A stretch of DNA of 55,794 nt from Lojkania enalia (lineage: Eukaryota > Ascomycota > Dothideomycetes > Pleosporales): NCBI GenBank assembly GCA_010094045.1, contig ML986770.1, positions 1-55,794 on the forward strand, in the 5' to 3' direction. Shown here piece after piece: positions 12,607-22,429 of the stretch. Every line of letters begins with the position of its first letter. Positions within the stretch are counted from its first letter, which is position 1. Below the pieces are notes generated by a model. That model saw only the letters and a program-made list of their open reading frames with translations, had not been told where the DNA came from and did no database searches. The position numbers were made by a program, and so were the translations under genes.

Positions 12607-13309
12607 TTACCCCCTTTCTTATAGGCTGATAGTTTCTATCTATACTAGTTTAGGAGGGAATTAGAGCTATTATAGATAGGTTCTAGTATAAATAAATTTT
12701 TTTAAGAAGGTATTTATTAGTAAGAGCTAATATATATAGTTACCTATAGAGATATATTTATATATTAACGTAATATTAAGTAAGGTTTTTATAGTAAGTA
12801 TAATTAACCTATATATTAGCTAGTAATTACTATTATAATAGTTTATTAATATTACAATTTCGTCGCGTATAGTAATAAGTATTTACTAGCTTTAGTATAT
12901 TACTAGATTACTATTAACTAAGCTTCCTTAATTAAATAACAACTTCTACTCTATATATATTATTATATATCTCTAGAACTATTAATTATTAAAGTATTAT
13001 TAACGCCTTATAGAAAAAATTAATTAATATACTACTCTACCTACCTTTTAAAGCCTTTTTAGAGGCTTTCTAAATTATCTACTTTTAAGTTATACGCGTA
13101 CTCGCCTGTAGGTAGTATATAATATTTACCTTTTAATTCCTAAGATTAAAAAAATATAAGTATTATACCTTATAAAATAAAAAGTATAACCCTGTATAAA
13201 TCGTATCTAATACTAGTAGGGTACTTACTACTAATATACTTATAGATCCCCTCTTATTATAAGGAGGAGTTTCTAGTCCTCTAGGGCCATCTTAAATTAT
13301 AAATAGTAG

Positions 13310-13680
13310 CCTAATATATAAGAGATAAGAAGGATAAAAAAGTAGCTTTTAAAACTATTTTAGAGTCTACTTATAATCTAGTATTTATAACCTAGATTGT
13401 AAAAAGTTAGAAAGCTAGCCTTCTTATAGTTAGTATTTAGGTAGCTTTATTCTACTAGGGTACTAAGTTGTTTTATTAGGTTTTAACTTTAAAGGCTCTA
13501 GTATCTAGCCTTTAGGCTAATATTATAGTATTCTTAGGCGGCTAAGAATAAGGTAGAGAAGGTTTAGGGGGAGTCTGGAGGGAAGAAAAGAGAAGGAGAG
13601 TAGAAGAGGAGAAGACTAGAGAGGTATCTAATAGCCTACTATTAGACCCTCCGAATTTTATAGAGGAGTAATTTTAGGCT
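13310..13680 (+). pseudogene. B1 antisense ORF relic
   Basis: On the plus strand, opposite to pol and in the 3' region of family B, a frame reads through with few stops. It includes KKVAFKTILESTYNLVF and KALVSSLQANIIVFLGG-like text, then a Glu/Arg-rich stretch. The same frame is readable in B2 (about 27485-27860) and B3 (about 55375-55700). Function unknown. It might simply be a composition effect, but conservation of the frame in three copies supports a former ORF. Confidence 0.4.
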
Positions 13681-13829
13681 TATAATTTAGTTTTCTAATC
13701 TACTATTAAACTCTTATATATTATTATCTACTAGATAATTTATATTCTCTATACTATTCTTATATACCTTAATCTATTTAGTTAGAGCTTTTAAGGGTTC
13801 TAGCTAATTCGGATACTTATTATAAAAAG

Positions 13830-14930
13830 CTTTTAGCTTATAAAGCGAACCTATAAAATTTAAGACTTTATATTAGACCGGGTTAAGATTGTATTCTACC
13901 TATTTTATACGGTATTTAAGGGTCTTATAATACAGCTTATTAGCTAGTATTTTCTTAACCTCCTACTCTTCTACCCTATTAATAGCGATAGCAGGTAGTG
14001 TCGGAGCTTCTTACCTTAATAGAGGGTCTTAGAAGTTCTTATATAGTAGGTTTAGTATAAAGACATTATATATTCTCGACCCTAAAAGTAGCTATAGGTG
14101 GTATAAGTTTCTAACCTATTCTAGTACTTTAAAAGGGCTCTTCTATTAATTAGATAGCTTTTAGCTTAATCTCTAGACCGTAAAGTTCTTAATATTTAGG
14201 TAGACTATATTACTAATCTACTAATTAATTAGTTACTAGTAATAGTTAATAATAGATTATATATAATCTTAAGCCTTCTTAATATTAGCCTTTACAGTTT
14301 CCTAGGCTATATATATATATGTTACGGCTAAGCTATTCACAGTTAGCCCCTTGGCAGGTCTAGGGATATATATGTAGCATGTCTCGCATTTCTAGTTAAT
14401 AGACGCAGTTTTCCAATCCTTATCAGAGTCAGCCAGCTCTGACAATATAAGTTACTAGAGTTAAAGCGTTCTTACGATTTAATTTATCTATTATAGTAAT
14501 AGGATTAATAAAATATTTCTAATCCTAACTCTAATAGGGCTTAAATCTATATAAGATCTAATACGGGGACATTTTAATAGTTATATAGAATAGAATCGCT
14601 TATACTTAGTCGATTATAGGTAATAGAGAACTCTAGTTGTTTTAGTAGAAGGATATAAAAGAGCGTAGTTTCTAATCGATATACTTATTTATAATCTCTA
14701 TCTATCCGTTAGTCTCTTTATAATAAGTAGTAGATAGTTTAATCTTCACGCCTAAAATATAGTAGAATTTAGACTAGAAACTAGATATAAACTAAAGTCC
14801 TTAATCTAAAATAATAGTTTTAGGTGTATAGCTAAAACGGTATATCTATTAAATAAATAATTCGGCTATTCCCTATACGTTAATTATATAATAGTAGAGA
14901 ATTGTTACTAACCTATATACCGCTGGTATA
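13830..14930 (-). pseudogene. B1 integrase and chromodomain, degraded
   Basis: Minus-strand reading from about 14920 gives IAELFI, a 'FISSF*SEF' block, and near 14720 an ETNG-Q-EIINKYID block, the gypsy '..YHPETDGQTERVNQ..' motif that includes the catalytic Glu region. A C-terminal part and a chromodomain-like segment (about 13985-13830) follow. The N-terminal zinc finger, RNase H and RT are missing because the copy is cut at 14930. Confidence 0.75.
14320..14444. mobile_element. 125 bp solo LTR, not degraded (family S)
   Basis: TGTTACGGCT...CTCTGACA is inserted in B1 with the duplication ATATA (14315-14319 and 14445-14449). The empty site is visible in B2 near 28490. Base composition is normal, unlike the flanks. 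The same unit lies inverted at 23505-23630. Confidence 0.9.
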
Positions 14931-15442
14931 TGTAACGACCGCCGTTGCAGTCGTACGCGCGCCGGGGCCTTATTTACGTTAGGTTGGTTAGAGGTAGTAG
15001 CTTCAGTAAAGAGAGAGTATTAGGTTCGCCGGTTCTTCGAATGTAACAAGTATATTTAGAAGTCTAACAGAGTAACGAGATAAATCTGCGAGAATAACTA
15101 TACAGGACCCAATCTTCTAAGGAGATCCTCCGTCTTATATAGTTAGGTCTAAGACCGCTAAGCCTCCGCTTGTCAGGTCTGTTAGGTCTGTCAGGTCCAA
15201 CCTGCCATACCTAACACTTCTGCTATTGTCACGTGCATAGGTTGTGCCATGCTTCGTCGTCCAACCAATTATCTCCCCAGTTCCCGCAGTCCTACTGCTT
15301 GCTGTCCGATAACTGGTCCTTAATATGCTTCTGCCTGTTATTACCTTGTTGGTCCTCGTTCGAGTCGACCTGCACAGTGGCTGATGTTGGATCAAGCCCT
15401 AGCTATAGAGGCGGTGCCTTTTAGCGTTCTGTGTTCATAACA
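14931..15442 (-). mobile_element. 512 bp solo LTR (family D), GC-balanced
   Basis: On the minus strand it reads TGTTATGAACAC...GGTCGTTACA, a TG...CA unit with a TATA-like ACTATATAAGACGG about 300 bases from its 5' end and repeated GTCAGGTCTGTTAGGTC words. Left flank is B1 integrase and right flank is A3 leader, with no matching 5 bp duplication. It is therefore probably a recombination product rather than a simple solo LTR. Short open stretches on both strands here look accidental. Confidence 0.65.
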
Positions 15443-15900
15443 ACTAGCTAATTCTAATATTCTACTTATATAAGTTTCCTACGTTACTTATTAAAGGTAT
15501 CTCTTTCCTTATAACTAAGATAGTCTAACTGGTCTTACTTCTTCTAATCTTATAAGGGTAGTTAAAGTATAATAGCCTCTAATTAACTAAGTATAGGATA
15601 GGGTAATAACTAAGAGTAATTATATACTATAAGGGGATTATTCTTATAGATTTATAATAGAAGTATATAAGTAGAATATGCGAAGGATATTTAAGTTAAC
15701 TATAAAGAGTTATAAAGGCCGGAGTTATAAAGTTATTAAATATAATTTAGTTCTTTTACTATTCTTCCTACTTAGTCGCTTAATTAACTAAATAACTAAG
15801 TATATTATATATTCTATATCGGCTTTATTCTACTAACTATACAGAGTCCTAGATCTTAATTAGGTCTAGTATAGAGATTCTACTAGAGATATCTATAATA
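15443..15900 (-). mobile_element. A3: truncated family A gypsy (leader plus 5' LTR)
   Basis: 15443-15567 matches the leader next to the A2 5' LTR (49351-49475). 15568-15900 is a 333 bp family A LTR on the minus strand, with small deletions compared with 371 bp in A2. The rest of the element is missing left of 15443. It is inserted into a copia gag relic. Confidence 0.85.
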
Positions 15901-15949
15901 TTAGAGTTATTAGCTAAATTTTCTTTAAACTTCTACTTAATATAAAATA

Positions 15950-16988
15950 CTTTTTACTAGATAGGTAATCTCTTCTATAGGTTAATATAATAGTACCTAT
16001 TTAATTAATATTAATTTCTATAGAATTTATAATTTAGCCTTTAACTAGTCTATCTACTCTAGCTTTAGCCTTAGCCTTAGCCTTAATAGCCTACTATATA
16101 GCTAGTATTTTAAGAAGGTAATTAATTAGCTAAGTTTTCTAACTAGCCTACTTAGTCTAATAATAGTAGTTAGTTTTAAAGCGCTATAAATCCTATATAT
16201 ATAGCGTCTAACTAAAAAGCTAGCTAATCTCTTTACTAGGCTTTAAAGAACTCTAGGCAGGATATTATAAAGTCTAGAGGTGTTATACTAGCCTGCTCTA
16301 GTTATATAAGAATTAATTGTAGAGTAATTAAACAGGCTAGATTTACTAAAGTTATAGCCTTAACGAAATTATAATATAGGTTAAAATTATCAACTAGTAG
16401 CAGTTTAATAGCTTTAGCTTTAAGATAGATATTGCGGTAGTTTATAATCCAGGTATTAGTTTTAATCCTAGGGTTCTATTTTTAAGCCGCTTAATATTAC
16501 GCTTTAGCTGTCTACTTTAGCTAGCTAGGTGTAAGCTCTAGCCTCTTCTTAAGAGCTTTTAATTTAGTATATAGCGTAGAAAGATCCTTGAAGATAGGCC
16601 GGTAGCTAGAATTAACGGTAGATTTGATATAGTTATCCAGCTCTACTAACGCCTTTAATTTCTTCGCATATTCGCGCTGTCTATTATTATAATCCTCTTT
16701 CAGAATTATCTATCTCTTTAGCTCAGTATCCGTGAGATCTGATAGCTGTGTTGCGCTTGCTCTGGTACTGCCTGATATAGGCCGTTTTGGCTCAATCAGC
16801 ACTTTTAATGCTGAGGCTGTGGTATCGGCTGTTGTCGCATCAGCTAGGGCCTGCTCTGTAGGCTCTGTGAGCTCAGGATTGCAGAAGTCCTAAATGTTAT
16901 CTCTGCGTGCTCTGCGAGCTACTGAACTATACCAATTCTGCAAGTCAGCCTTTGATAGTAACCGTAGTGGGGCTGCTGTAGTCGCCAT
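15950..16988 (-). pseudogene. K1 copia gag relic
   Basis: The start at 16988 (ATGGCGACTACAGCAGCC) opens LLSKADLQNWYSSVARRARR, typical of a copia Gag N-terminus. A Thr/Ala-rich linker follows, then a helical stretch with KEDYNNRQREYAKKLKAL. The first stop appears after about 30 codons, and stops become frequent toward 16500. A Lys/Ala-rich AKAKAKARV-like segment is readable at about 16050-16080. Gag would form the cytoplasmic particle. The right 500 bp are little mutated while the left part is AT-rich. The downstream end is cut by A3 at 15900. Confidence 0.6.
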
Positions 16989-17097
16989 GATAGGTCGATT
17001 ATTCGTACGATGGGCTTTGATAGATGGCAGCGAGATATATACAATAATAAAGCAATCGGCTATAATCTTCTGTACGCAATGGACTAGTATAGGCGGA

Positions 17098-17113
17098 ATC
17101 CCGGGCTCATAAC
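17098..17113 (-). other. K1 primer-binding site (initiator tRNA-Met half)
   Basis: Minus strand GTTATGAGCCCGGG directly follows the LTR end. It is complementary to the anticodon-loop region of initiator tRNA-Met (GGGCUCAUAAC), the internal priming mode known for copia-type elements. The same motif occurs next to the K3 LTR at 41767-41778. Confidence 0.75.
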
Positions 17114-17255
17114 TGTCGCGTATCAGGGAGCATCAATTGCTGAGGCAAATATTGATGTATTGAAGGAGGGTAAGTGGCCTGCTTCGGCAAAAGCTGGCGA
17201 TGGCGAGACTATATAGGCCTGAAAACAGACCAACTATAATAAGATAGTAGAAACA
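17114..17255 (-). repeat. K1 5' LTR
   Basis: 142 bp TG...CA unit ending at the primer-binding site, with a TATA-like box on the minus strand near 17205. No partner LTR was seen. Confidence 0.65.
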
Positions 17256-18307
17256 TGTGACAATTATTTAAGGTTGCTGCACCTAATATATGCAGCCTGC
17301 GCTTGGGGTAATAATTTAAAGCGAAGAGCCACACTCGTGGTTGGTATCGCTCTAATAAACGACCTAGCTGGATCCCGCTTTTTTCTTGCTTCCTATGTTG
17401 TCATCAGTGTCACTTTTCCGTTCCTCCGAATCTCTAGCATCGCCAAGCCCCGCACTCGATGCCACGTCTCTGTTTTCATACTCCACATCATACCTACGAA
17501 ATACGAGCCAGGAGAGCGCCGCAGAAAGCCTCATAGTCCCTGTCAGGGTCCCAAATACGATGACTAGTACGGGTTTTTTCAGACCGGACCTAACGCTATT
17601 TCTAACGCAGCTCTAATTGCAGCTGCAACATTCTGCAATGCCTGGACTATAGCCTTGATGCCAGTCGGAGCCTTACTGCAGGTGTATTCGCTAACAGAGA
17701 CAAGGGCAAGAATCTCGCCGACTGTAAGGAGGAAATGAAGTGGCGTTTGGAGCCATATGCTGATATTGTTAGGCGCTATGGTACCGGATGACTATATCTG
17801 AGCATCGTCTGAACACTCCAATGGGTATTTGAAATATGGCCCACGAGAGTAAATGAGCTCCTATAGCCCCGCCGTGTATGCTAGTCCCGCGGCTATGAAG
17901 AAAAAGCCAACGGCCATCCTTAAAATTGGACCTAATACCGCTCTACGGCGCTGAAGGAAAGACTAGGTTCTGTATAATCGGGCTTATGATTATACATGCA
18001 ATCGAGTTGAGGGATTGAATCGTATCGTTGGATATTCCTTGCTGCTTTATCTAGCCCGCCTGCGAGATGACATTGTTGGACGTTTGATTGTAGCATAGCT
18101 AGAAGATGACGAAGCAGAGTATTACCCTGCAACATTTCAATCCACGTTGGATCTCGTAGGCGAACGCCGACGTCTAGAGTACATCATGCTTGTGCGGCGC
18201 AGCTCGGTATTCGGGGTTGGCTGCGGTTAAACGAAAGCGGGACCGTATGGCTATCCAGATCACTTGGCTGGCATGCGGGAGGACATTGCCTTGCGGTGGT
18301 AGCTTGA

Positions 18308-18354
18308 CTACCTATAAATGAGATTCCGCAGCCAGCGAGCAGGGTTATATTTAC
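18308..18354 (-). other. Relic intron in POT transporter
   Basis: 47 bp, GTAAAT...GGTAG. It joins ..KKRL to VKLPPQ.. in frame, as expected for the family. Confidence 0.7.
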
Positions 18355-18494
18355 CTAATCTCTTCTTGCAGATGATTACCGGTGCGGTAGAGACGATCGG
18401 GATGCAAATAGGCAAAAGATATACCGCCCAGAAATCGATGTGCTTCTCCATCAACGCGGTGGGGATAGAGAAAAGAGAAGCGACGTTGACCATC

Positions 18495-18543
18495 CTGTGA
18501 TTTCATGTTAGTCCGTCAGACATTGAGAGTCCTCGAGACTTAC
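18495..18543 (-). other. Relic intron in POT transporter
   Basis: 49 bp, GTAAGT donor, ACTAAC branch-like site and CACAG acceptor. It splits the Trp codon of the conserved YYW-M-x-NVASL block and restores the frame exactly. Confidence 0.88.
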
Positions 18544-18801
18544 CAATAGTACCCATTAAATACGTATTGTATTGTCAATTTCTGATTCATCGCTACAAGT
18601 TCACCTCTCTTATTCTTCTTTACTCGTGTTTCTATTTCCGGGATCTGGTCTCTGATAAACGGGTATTGGATTGCGGAGATTCCTCCTTGGCCTAGCCCGA
18701 TGAAGACCATTGCTGCCGCTAGACCTCCGACACCCGCTCCGTACTCTAGCGTGGCAGAGAGCGCAGTCAACATCGACATGAGATAGCCTACGACGAGGAG
18801 G

Positions 18802-18858
18802 CTACATAAATAGTTAGCATTGCCTCACTGCCCTGCCTGTAGTTCCCCAGGAGCATAC
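18802..18858 (-). other. Relic intron in POT transporter
   Basis: 57 bp, GTATGC donor, TGCTAAC branch site and ATGTAG acceptor. It joins ..IMLSLA to LLVVGYL in frame. Confidence 0.85.
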
Positions 18859-19036
18859 GCAAGACTTAGCATTATAGTCTTGTACCTCCCAATCCAAGCA
18901 TCCAAAACCACAGCGAAAACGGACGGAGTGAGGTACTGAAAGAAAAGATAGGCGTCTCGTATCGTTGTGGCTTTTGCTTGACCGAGCTCTAAGGCTCCAG
19001 GCATCACACCGTCGCGCGGATTTTGGAGGTAATTTT

Positions 19037-19108
19037 CTAGGCTAGATCAAAGTGCTCCCTAGATGTAAAATCGGATAGTGCGGAGACTTCGACGATAAGG
19101 AGACCTAC
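19037..19108 (-). other. Relic intron in POT transporter
   Basis: 72 bp, GTAGGT donor and CCTAG acceptor. It joins ..GITVAW to QNYLQNPRDGVMPGAL in frame. Confidence 0.8.
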
Positions 19109-19574
19109 GCCATGCCACTGTGATTCCATACCGAGCAAGCTGCGACAACGCTCCAGTAAATGTTAGAAGCCAGGCAGTAGGGGGAATATCATCGACTTCG
19201 TGAATGAGGGCATGTATTCTTCTGTCGTGGCCTTTGGTGGAATGGAACTTTGGTTTGGCGACTCCATCGCTACAGTCGCTTCGCAAGAGGATCGGAGTTG
19301 ACTTGATGAATCCGTCAGACGTACAGCCCAACTGCTGATGGGGCTCATAGTCATCCACATTGGAGTGTTCAGCTGACCCCAATCGTAAAATGAACCGTCT
19401 GGGCTTGTTTTCGGTAGAATTGACTGGATTCTTTGGAGTCGAGATCAGACCGAGCGGCCTAGTCCTCACCCCTGGATTCTGACCCATGCACTCTTACAAG
19501 CTGTGTCACAACGATATTACTCTACATAACCGGCCTCCGCGCTAGTGCTTACGGGCGGTTTGGTCTGTGCCATA

Positions 19575-20883
19575 CTGTAGTCGCAGGGGAAAGTATTTGA
19601 TGTGGAGTCCTGGTGTTTGGCCTGTGCATGTTTTTTAAGGGGTCGGACCACTAATCAGCTCACGGCGGCTAGTACAGTATTTTTCAAGGAGAATCATCTA
19701 GAATTAAACTCCTGTACTGTATACAGTGCTTTCTTGAGGCTCTCCTCTGGCCTCCCTTACTGTCGCTCTCGCCGACTCTCTCGTCAACATGAACAGCTCA
19801 TTCTCATCAGACCCATCATCTCGCTCCCGCTCCCATGCCTCTCACAGTCAGCAACTTTCACGGGACCAGCGTTTATGGGACCACACGCTTCGTGACGTGG
19901 GCTACTGGCTGCAGGATATTGTGAAGCAGCCGGGGATCACGTACGGCCATGCTCAGTATGCTGCTTCTTATAGGATCACCCCTAAGAAGCGCCCAGGTCG
20001 TTCTCCTAACCTGAGTGATGAAGCTTCAGCCTTCGATTTGGGAGAAATATCTCTACAGAAGCCCTCAAAGGCGCCCTCCAGAGAAGAGGCTACAAACGAT
20101 ATGTGTCACATCAGAAGACACCTCTCTCAGAAGCCAACAAAGCCGAGAGATTGTAGTGGCCATACGAGCGCGTGAATTGGACTCGCGAGCAGTAGAGCGT
20201 CATTTTATGGACAGATGAATCATGGGTTACAGGCGGCAAGCACAGGAAGCAATACGTAACAAGGAAGGCGTGGGAGGGATGGAAGGAGACCTGTGTAATG
20301 CACAGGCACAGAAAGAGGAGGGGCTCGATGTTCCGAGGCTGCTTTGCAGGCACATAGAAGGCGTCTGGAATATTCTGGGAGAAGGTTTGGGGCACAATCA
20401 ATAAGGTGCCTTATGTTGATCGCATTGTGCCTATCATCCACGGATGGATGAGGCTTAATCCGCACATTATGCTTATGCAGGACTCTGCTCCAGGCCACGC
20501 AGCAGGAGTTTGCTGAGCGTGGAATCTTCCCTATCCACTGGCCGGTCAATTCGCCAGATCTCAACCCTATTGAGACTGTGTGGTGCATGATGGTGGATTA
20601 TATTGAGAGGAAATGGGGGCCTGATCATGTATTTGCGTATGATTAACTCAGGGCTGCTGTAAAAGAAGCATGGGTCTCTATTTCTGAGAGTGATCTTGGT
20701 GAGTTGATCAACTCCATAAGAGCCAGGTGCGAGGCTGTGATAGCTGCTCGTGGCGGGTATACAAGATTCTAGCATGTTATGTACAATTCCAAGCTTTATT
20801 TAGTGAATTATTTTGTAAAAAACCCTCTTGACGCCTCATAGACCACTGAGGCTCACATCAAATACTTTCCCAGGCAACCACAG
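19575..20883 (+). mobile_element. Tc1/mariner transposon relic
   Basis: The ends share CTGTRGTYGC...GGGAAAGTATTTGATGTG as inverted repeats (19575-19606 and 20852-20883). Length is 1309 bp. TA precedes the left end; the right flank reads TTG, so the TA duplication is not intact there. Confidence 0.8.
19789..20772 (+). pseudogene. Tc1/mariner transposase, frameshifted
   Basis: The ATG at 19789 starts a serine-rich leader. An HTH-like region then ends in TPKKRPGRSPNLSDE. After a frameshift near 20035 come GYKRYVS and a VILWTDESWVTGG block (first catalytic Asp, about 20198), then VPIIHGWMRL and MLMQDSAPGH (second Asp, near 20480). After a one-base shift, IHWPVNSPDLNPIETVW supplies the catalytic Glu, and the protein ends at TAG 20770-20772. 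About 327 codons is close to normal length. There are at least two frameshifts and several stops (for example TAA near 20644). It was a cut-and-paste enzyme acting in the nucleus; this copy is dead. Base composition is normal, so it was not RIP-degraded. Confidence 0.85.
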
Positions 20884-21255
20884 TTGTAGGTACTTCGTCA
20901 ATAACCAGCGTACCAAGCCTGCGGCGTCGCCTCATCTACCGTGCCACATTGGATACCCCCTAATATATTACCAGGATAGTGGAAACCACGGAATGCGACG
21001 GTCATGCAGTTGGAAGAGAGCTCCTTCCTTTTTCGCGACAAGGTAAATAACGATATAAACTTTGTGTCTCCACATCGCAGCGATAAGAGTTATTGAATAT
21101 CTAATTGAATGATTACGTCGCTCTTAGAGCTACATGCAGATAGTATCGGCGAGATTCGGTCGGTCGTCTGTACGCGGCGCCCGGACATCAAAACGCAATG
21201 TAGAATCTTAGTCTAGCGTCGTGGAAACTGCAAGGGCCTATATTGCTTCGGCTTT
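20884..21255. other. Intergenic, nothing recognised
   Basis: Normal-composition DNA between the Tc1 relic and the 3' end of the hydrolase gene. I see no domain, repeat or RNA gene. Confidence 0.5.
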
Positions 21256-22229
21256 CTAGCTCTTGAGGAACGACTCCAAATGCATCATATACTTTTCTCG
21301 CTGGTCGACGTGGGTGAAGTGAGCGGCGTTGTCCAGAGTGATCCATTTGACTTTCTCGATATTTTCAAAGAAGGGCTGCATTGCCACGTCCTGAGCTTCG
21401 TCCTCCGCTCCATTTATCAGCAGCGTTGGAGCTTTGATTTGTTTAAGCCTCGGTATGCAAGTCCACGCACGGAGGGAGCCCGTTATAGAGAGCTCGCTCG
21501 GCCCATACCTTCCCCAGAAATCAGTATCCAATCAAGAGAGAAATAAGGCTCTTACATGGTGCCATATGTCGTGGAATCCTTCGCAAACCAATCTAATGCA
21601 GCTTGGACTTCTTTGCACGGCCATGGCCTCGCCAAGCTCAGGTGTCTCTTGTAAAAGACCTCAACTGCAGCTTCGTATTCCGGACTCTTGAAATCCCCGG
21701 CCTCCTCGGCTTTGTCAAGGATGCGCTGAACATCCACCGGTAGTCTATTTTTCAAAGCAGTCATGCTGATTCTCCAGACGTCCATGCTGGCCAAGCTGCT
21801 CGAGATTACAAGCCGCCGCAGGTTGGAGGAACCTCTTGGCGATGAAGCCCACTCTGCGGCGAGCATACCACCCCACGAGTGACCATAGACGTCAATCGGA
21901 CGATCTTCCAAGCCGAGGTGCGAAATTAGGTTGTTGAGTTCGTCCTGGAATAGGTTGACCCTCCAGAATGCTTCGTCGCCGGCTTTTTGTTGCAGATGAG
22001 TCGACTTGCCGTTCCCGATCTGATCATAAAACACTAGAGGTCTGGATTTGGAAAGATCCGTAAGGGGAAGCAAGTAATCATGGCATGCCCCAGGTCCGCC
22101 GTGAAGGATTATCAGGGGCGTATGAGAAGATTCGAGGTCACCCACAATCTTGTACCACGTTTTGCAGGGCTCAGGAATGCCTGGAACGTGAAAATCAGCA
22201 GTGCCCTTGGTTACAGCGGGAGAAGCCAT
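21256..22229 (-). CDS. Proline-iminopeptidase-like alpha/beta hydrolase (peptidase S33), intact
   Basis: Two exons (22229-21556 and 21508-21256) encode 308 residues. S33 hydrolases release N-terminal proline or act on related amides, usually in the cytosol. The oxyanion-hole motif HGGPG is at residues 43-47, the nucleophile elbow GHSWGG has Ser118, the acid is Asp261 in GAEDEA, and the base is His288 in AAHFTHVD. All catalytic parts are present and length is typical. The start at 22229 (MASPAVTKG) is chosen over the upstream in-frame Met at 22289 because family proteins begin just before the FxVPG block. The intron removes stops and joins TTYGTM to YGPSELSITGSL in frame. It lies 200 bp downstream of the UstYa-like gene on the same strand. 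No signal peptide is seen. The exact substrate is not deducible. Confidence 0.9.
21509..21555 (-). other. Intron of the S33 hydrolase gene
   Basis: 47 bp, GTAAGA donor, TACTGAT branch-like site and GGAAG acceptor. It splits the Met225 codon (AT|G). Confidence 0.88.
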
Positions 22230-22429
22230 TGTCGGAATCGCGAGTTGGAAATTTTTAGTGGAATATTGGAAAGTTATTCGAAGGAACACTTGATAAAAGG
22301 GGTTTCAAAGTTGACGATATGCGTTCATGCCCAAGTAGTGTGGGCTGCGGATATTTAACTAGAGACCGGGCTACGGCGGCAATACCCCCGCCTCCCTCGC
22401 CTCCCCTGCCAAATTAAGTGAAAATGATT
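22230..22429. promoter_or_regulatory. Spacer and likely promoter of the hydrolase gene
   Basis: 200 bp between the UstYa-like stop and the hydrolase start, both on the minus strand. It holds a cytosine-rich stretch (CCCCCGCCTCCCTCGCCTCC) near 22385-22405. No clear TATA box. Position alone suggests a promoter. Confidence 0.35.

Larger units (their letters stand above)
12328..14930 (-). mobile_element. B1: gypsy chromovirus family B, 5'-truncated
   Basis: The 279 bp 3' LTR lies at 12328-12606, followed by a pyrimidine tract (ACCCCCTTTCTT, the complement of a polypurine tract) and internal sequence colinear with B2 (26499 onward) and B3 (54379 onward). It ends abruptly in integrase at 14930 against an unrelated solo LTR. 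A small LTR (14320-14444) is inserted in it. Confidence 0.9.
15901..17255 (-). mobile_element. K1: Ty1/copia 5' part (gag, PBS, 5' LTR)
   Basis: A 142 bp LTR (17114-17255, TGTTTCTACT...ATACGCGACA on the minus strand, with a CCTATATAGTC TATA-like box), a primer site and a gag relic stand in the right order for the 5' end of a minus-strand copia element. Pol and the 3' LTR are not attached. The base composition grades from degraded on the left to normal on the right. Confidence 0.75.
17364..19487 (-). pseudogene. POT/PTR2-family peptide transporter, broken
   Basis: Proton-coupled oligopeptide transporters are 12-helix plasma-membrane carriers that import di- and tripeptides. Family blocks run in order on the minus strand: IPPTAWLLTFTGALSQLARYG (about 19205-19130), LGQAKATTIRDAYLFF (near 18985), GVGGLAAAMVFIGLGQGG, then FNGYYW|MVNVASLFSIP, and VKLPPQGNVLPHASQ. 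Further text matching the C-terminal helices (LVFRRYDVEYEN) ends at a stop at 17364. Four credible introns still restore the frame: 19037-19108, 18802-18858, 18495-18543 and 18308-18354. However, there is a frameshift near 19200, a TAG within the exon near 18180 and several further stops or shifts between 18150 and 17550. Base composition is normal. The first codon is uncertain; an ATG at 19487 is possible. It is a pseudogene with high confidence. Confidence 0.85.

Noticed and set aside
14931..14950. Start of a separate plus-strand retroelement because of TGTAACGACC
   Set aside because: The TATA-like box and spacing fit an LTR on the minus strand, and no internal sequence follows on the right.
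15135..15424. Open stretches on both strands
   Set aside because: They lie within the 512 bp family D LTR, which is GC-balanced and so open by chance; no family resemblance.
17098..17117. Possible tRNA-Met gene because of GGGCTCATAAC
   Set aside because: Only the anticodon-loop region is present and it sits at an LTR edge; it is a copia primer-binding site. The same holds at 41767-41778.
17274..17616. Plus-strand open stretches
   Set aside because: They are shadows of the C-terminal part of the POT transporter, which matches its family on the minus strand.
20220..20775. Minus-strand open stretches
   Set aside because: They are shadows of the Tc1/mariner transposase on the plus strand.
21280..22358. 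Plus-strand open stretches over the hydrolase gene
   Set aside because: The minus-strand frame has all catalytic motifs and a good intron, so these are shadows.
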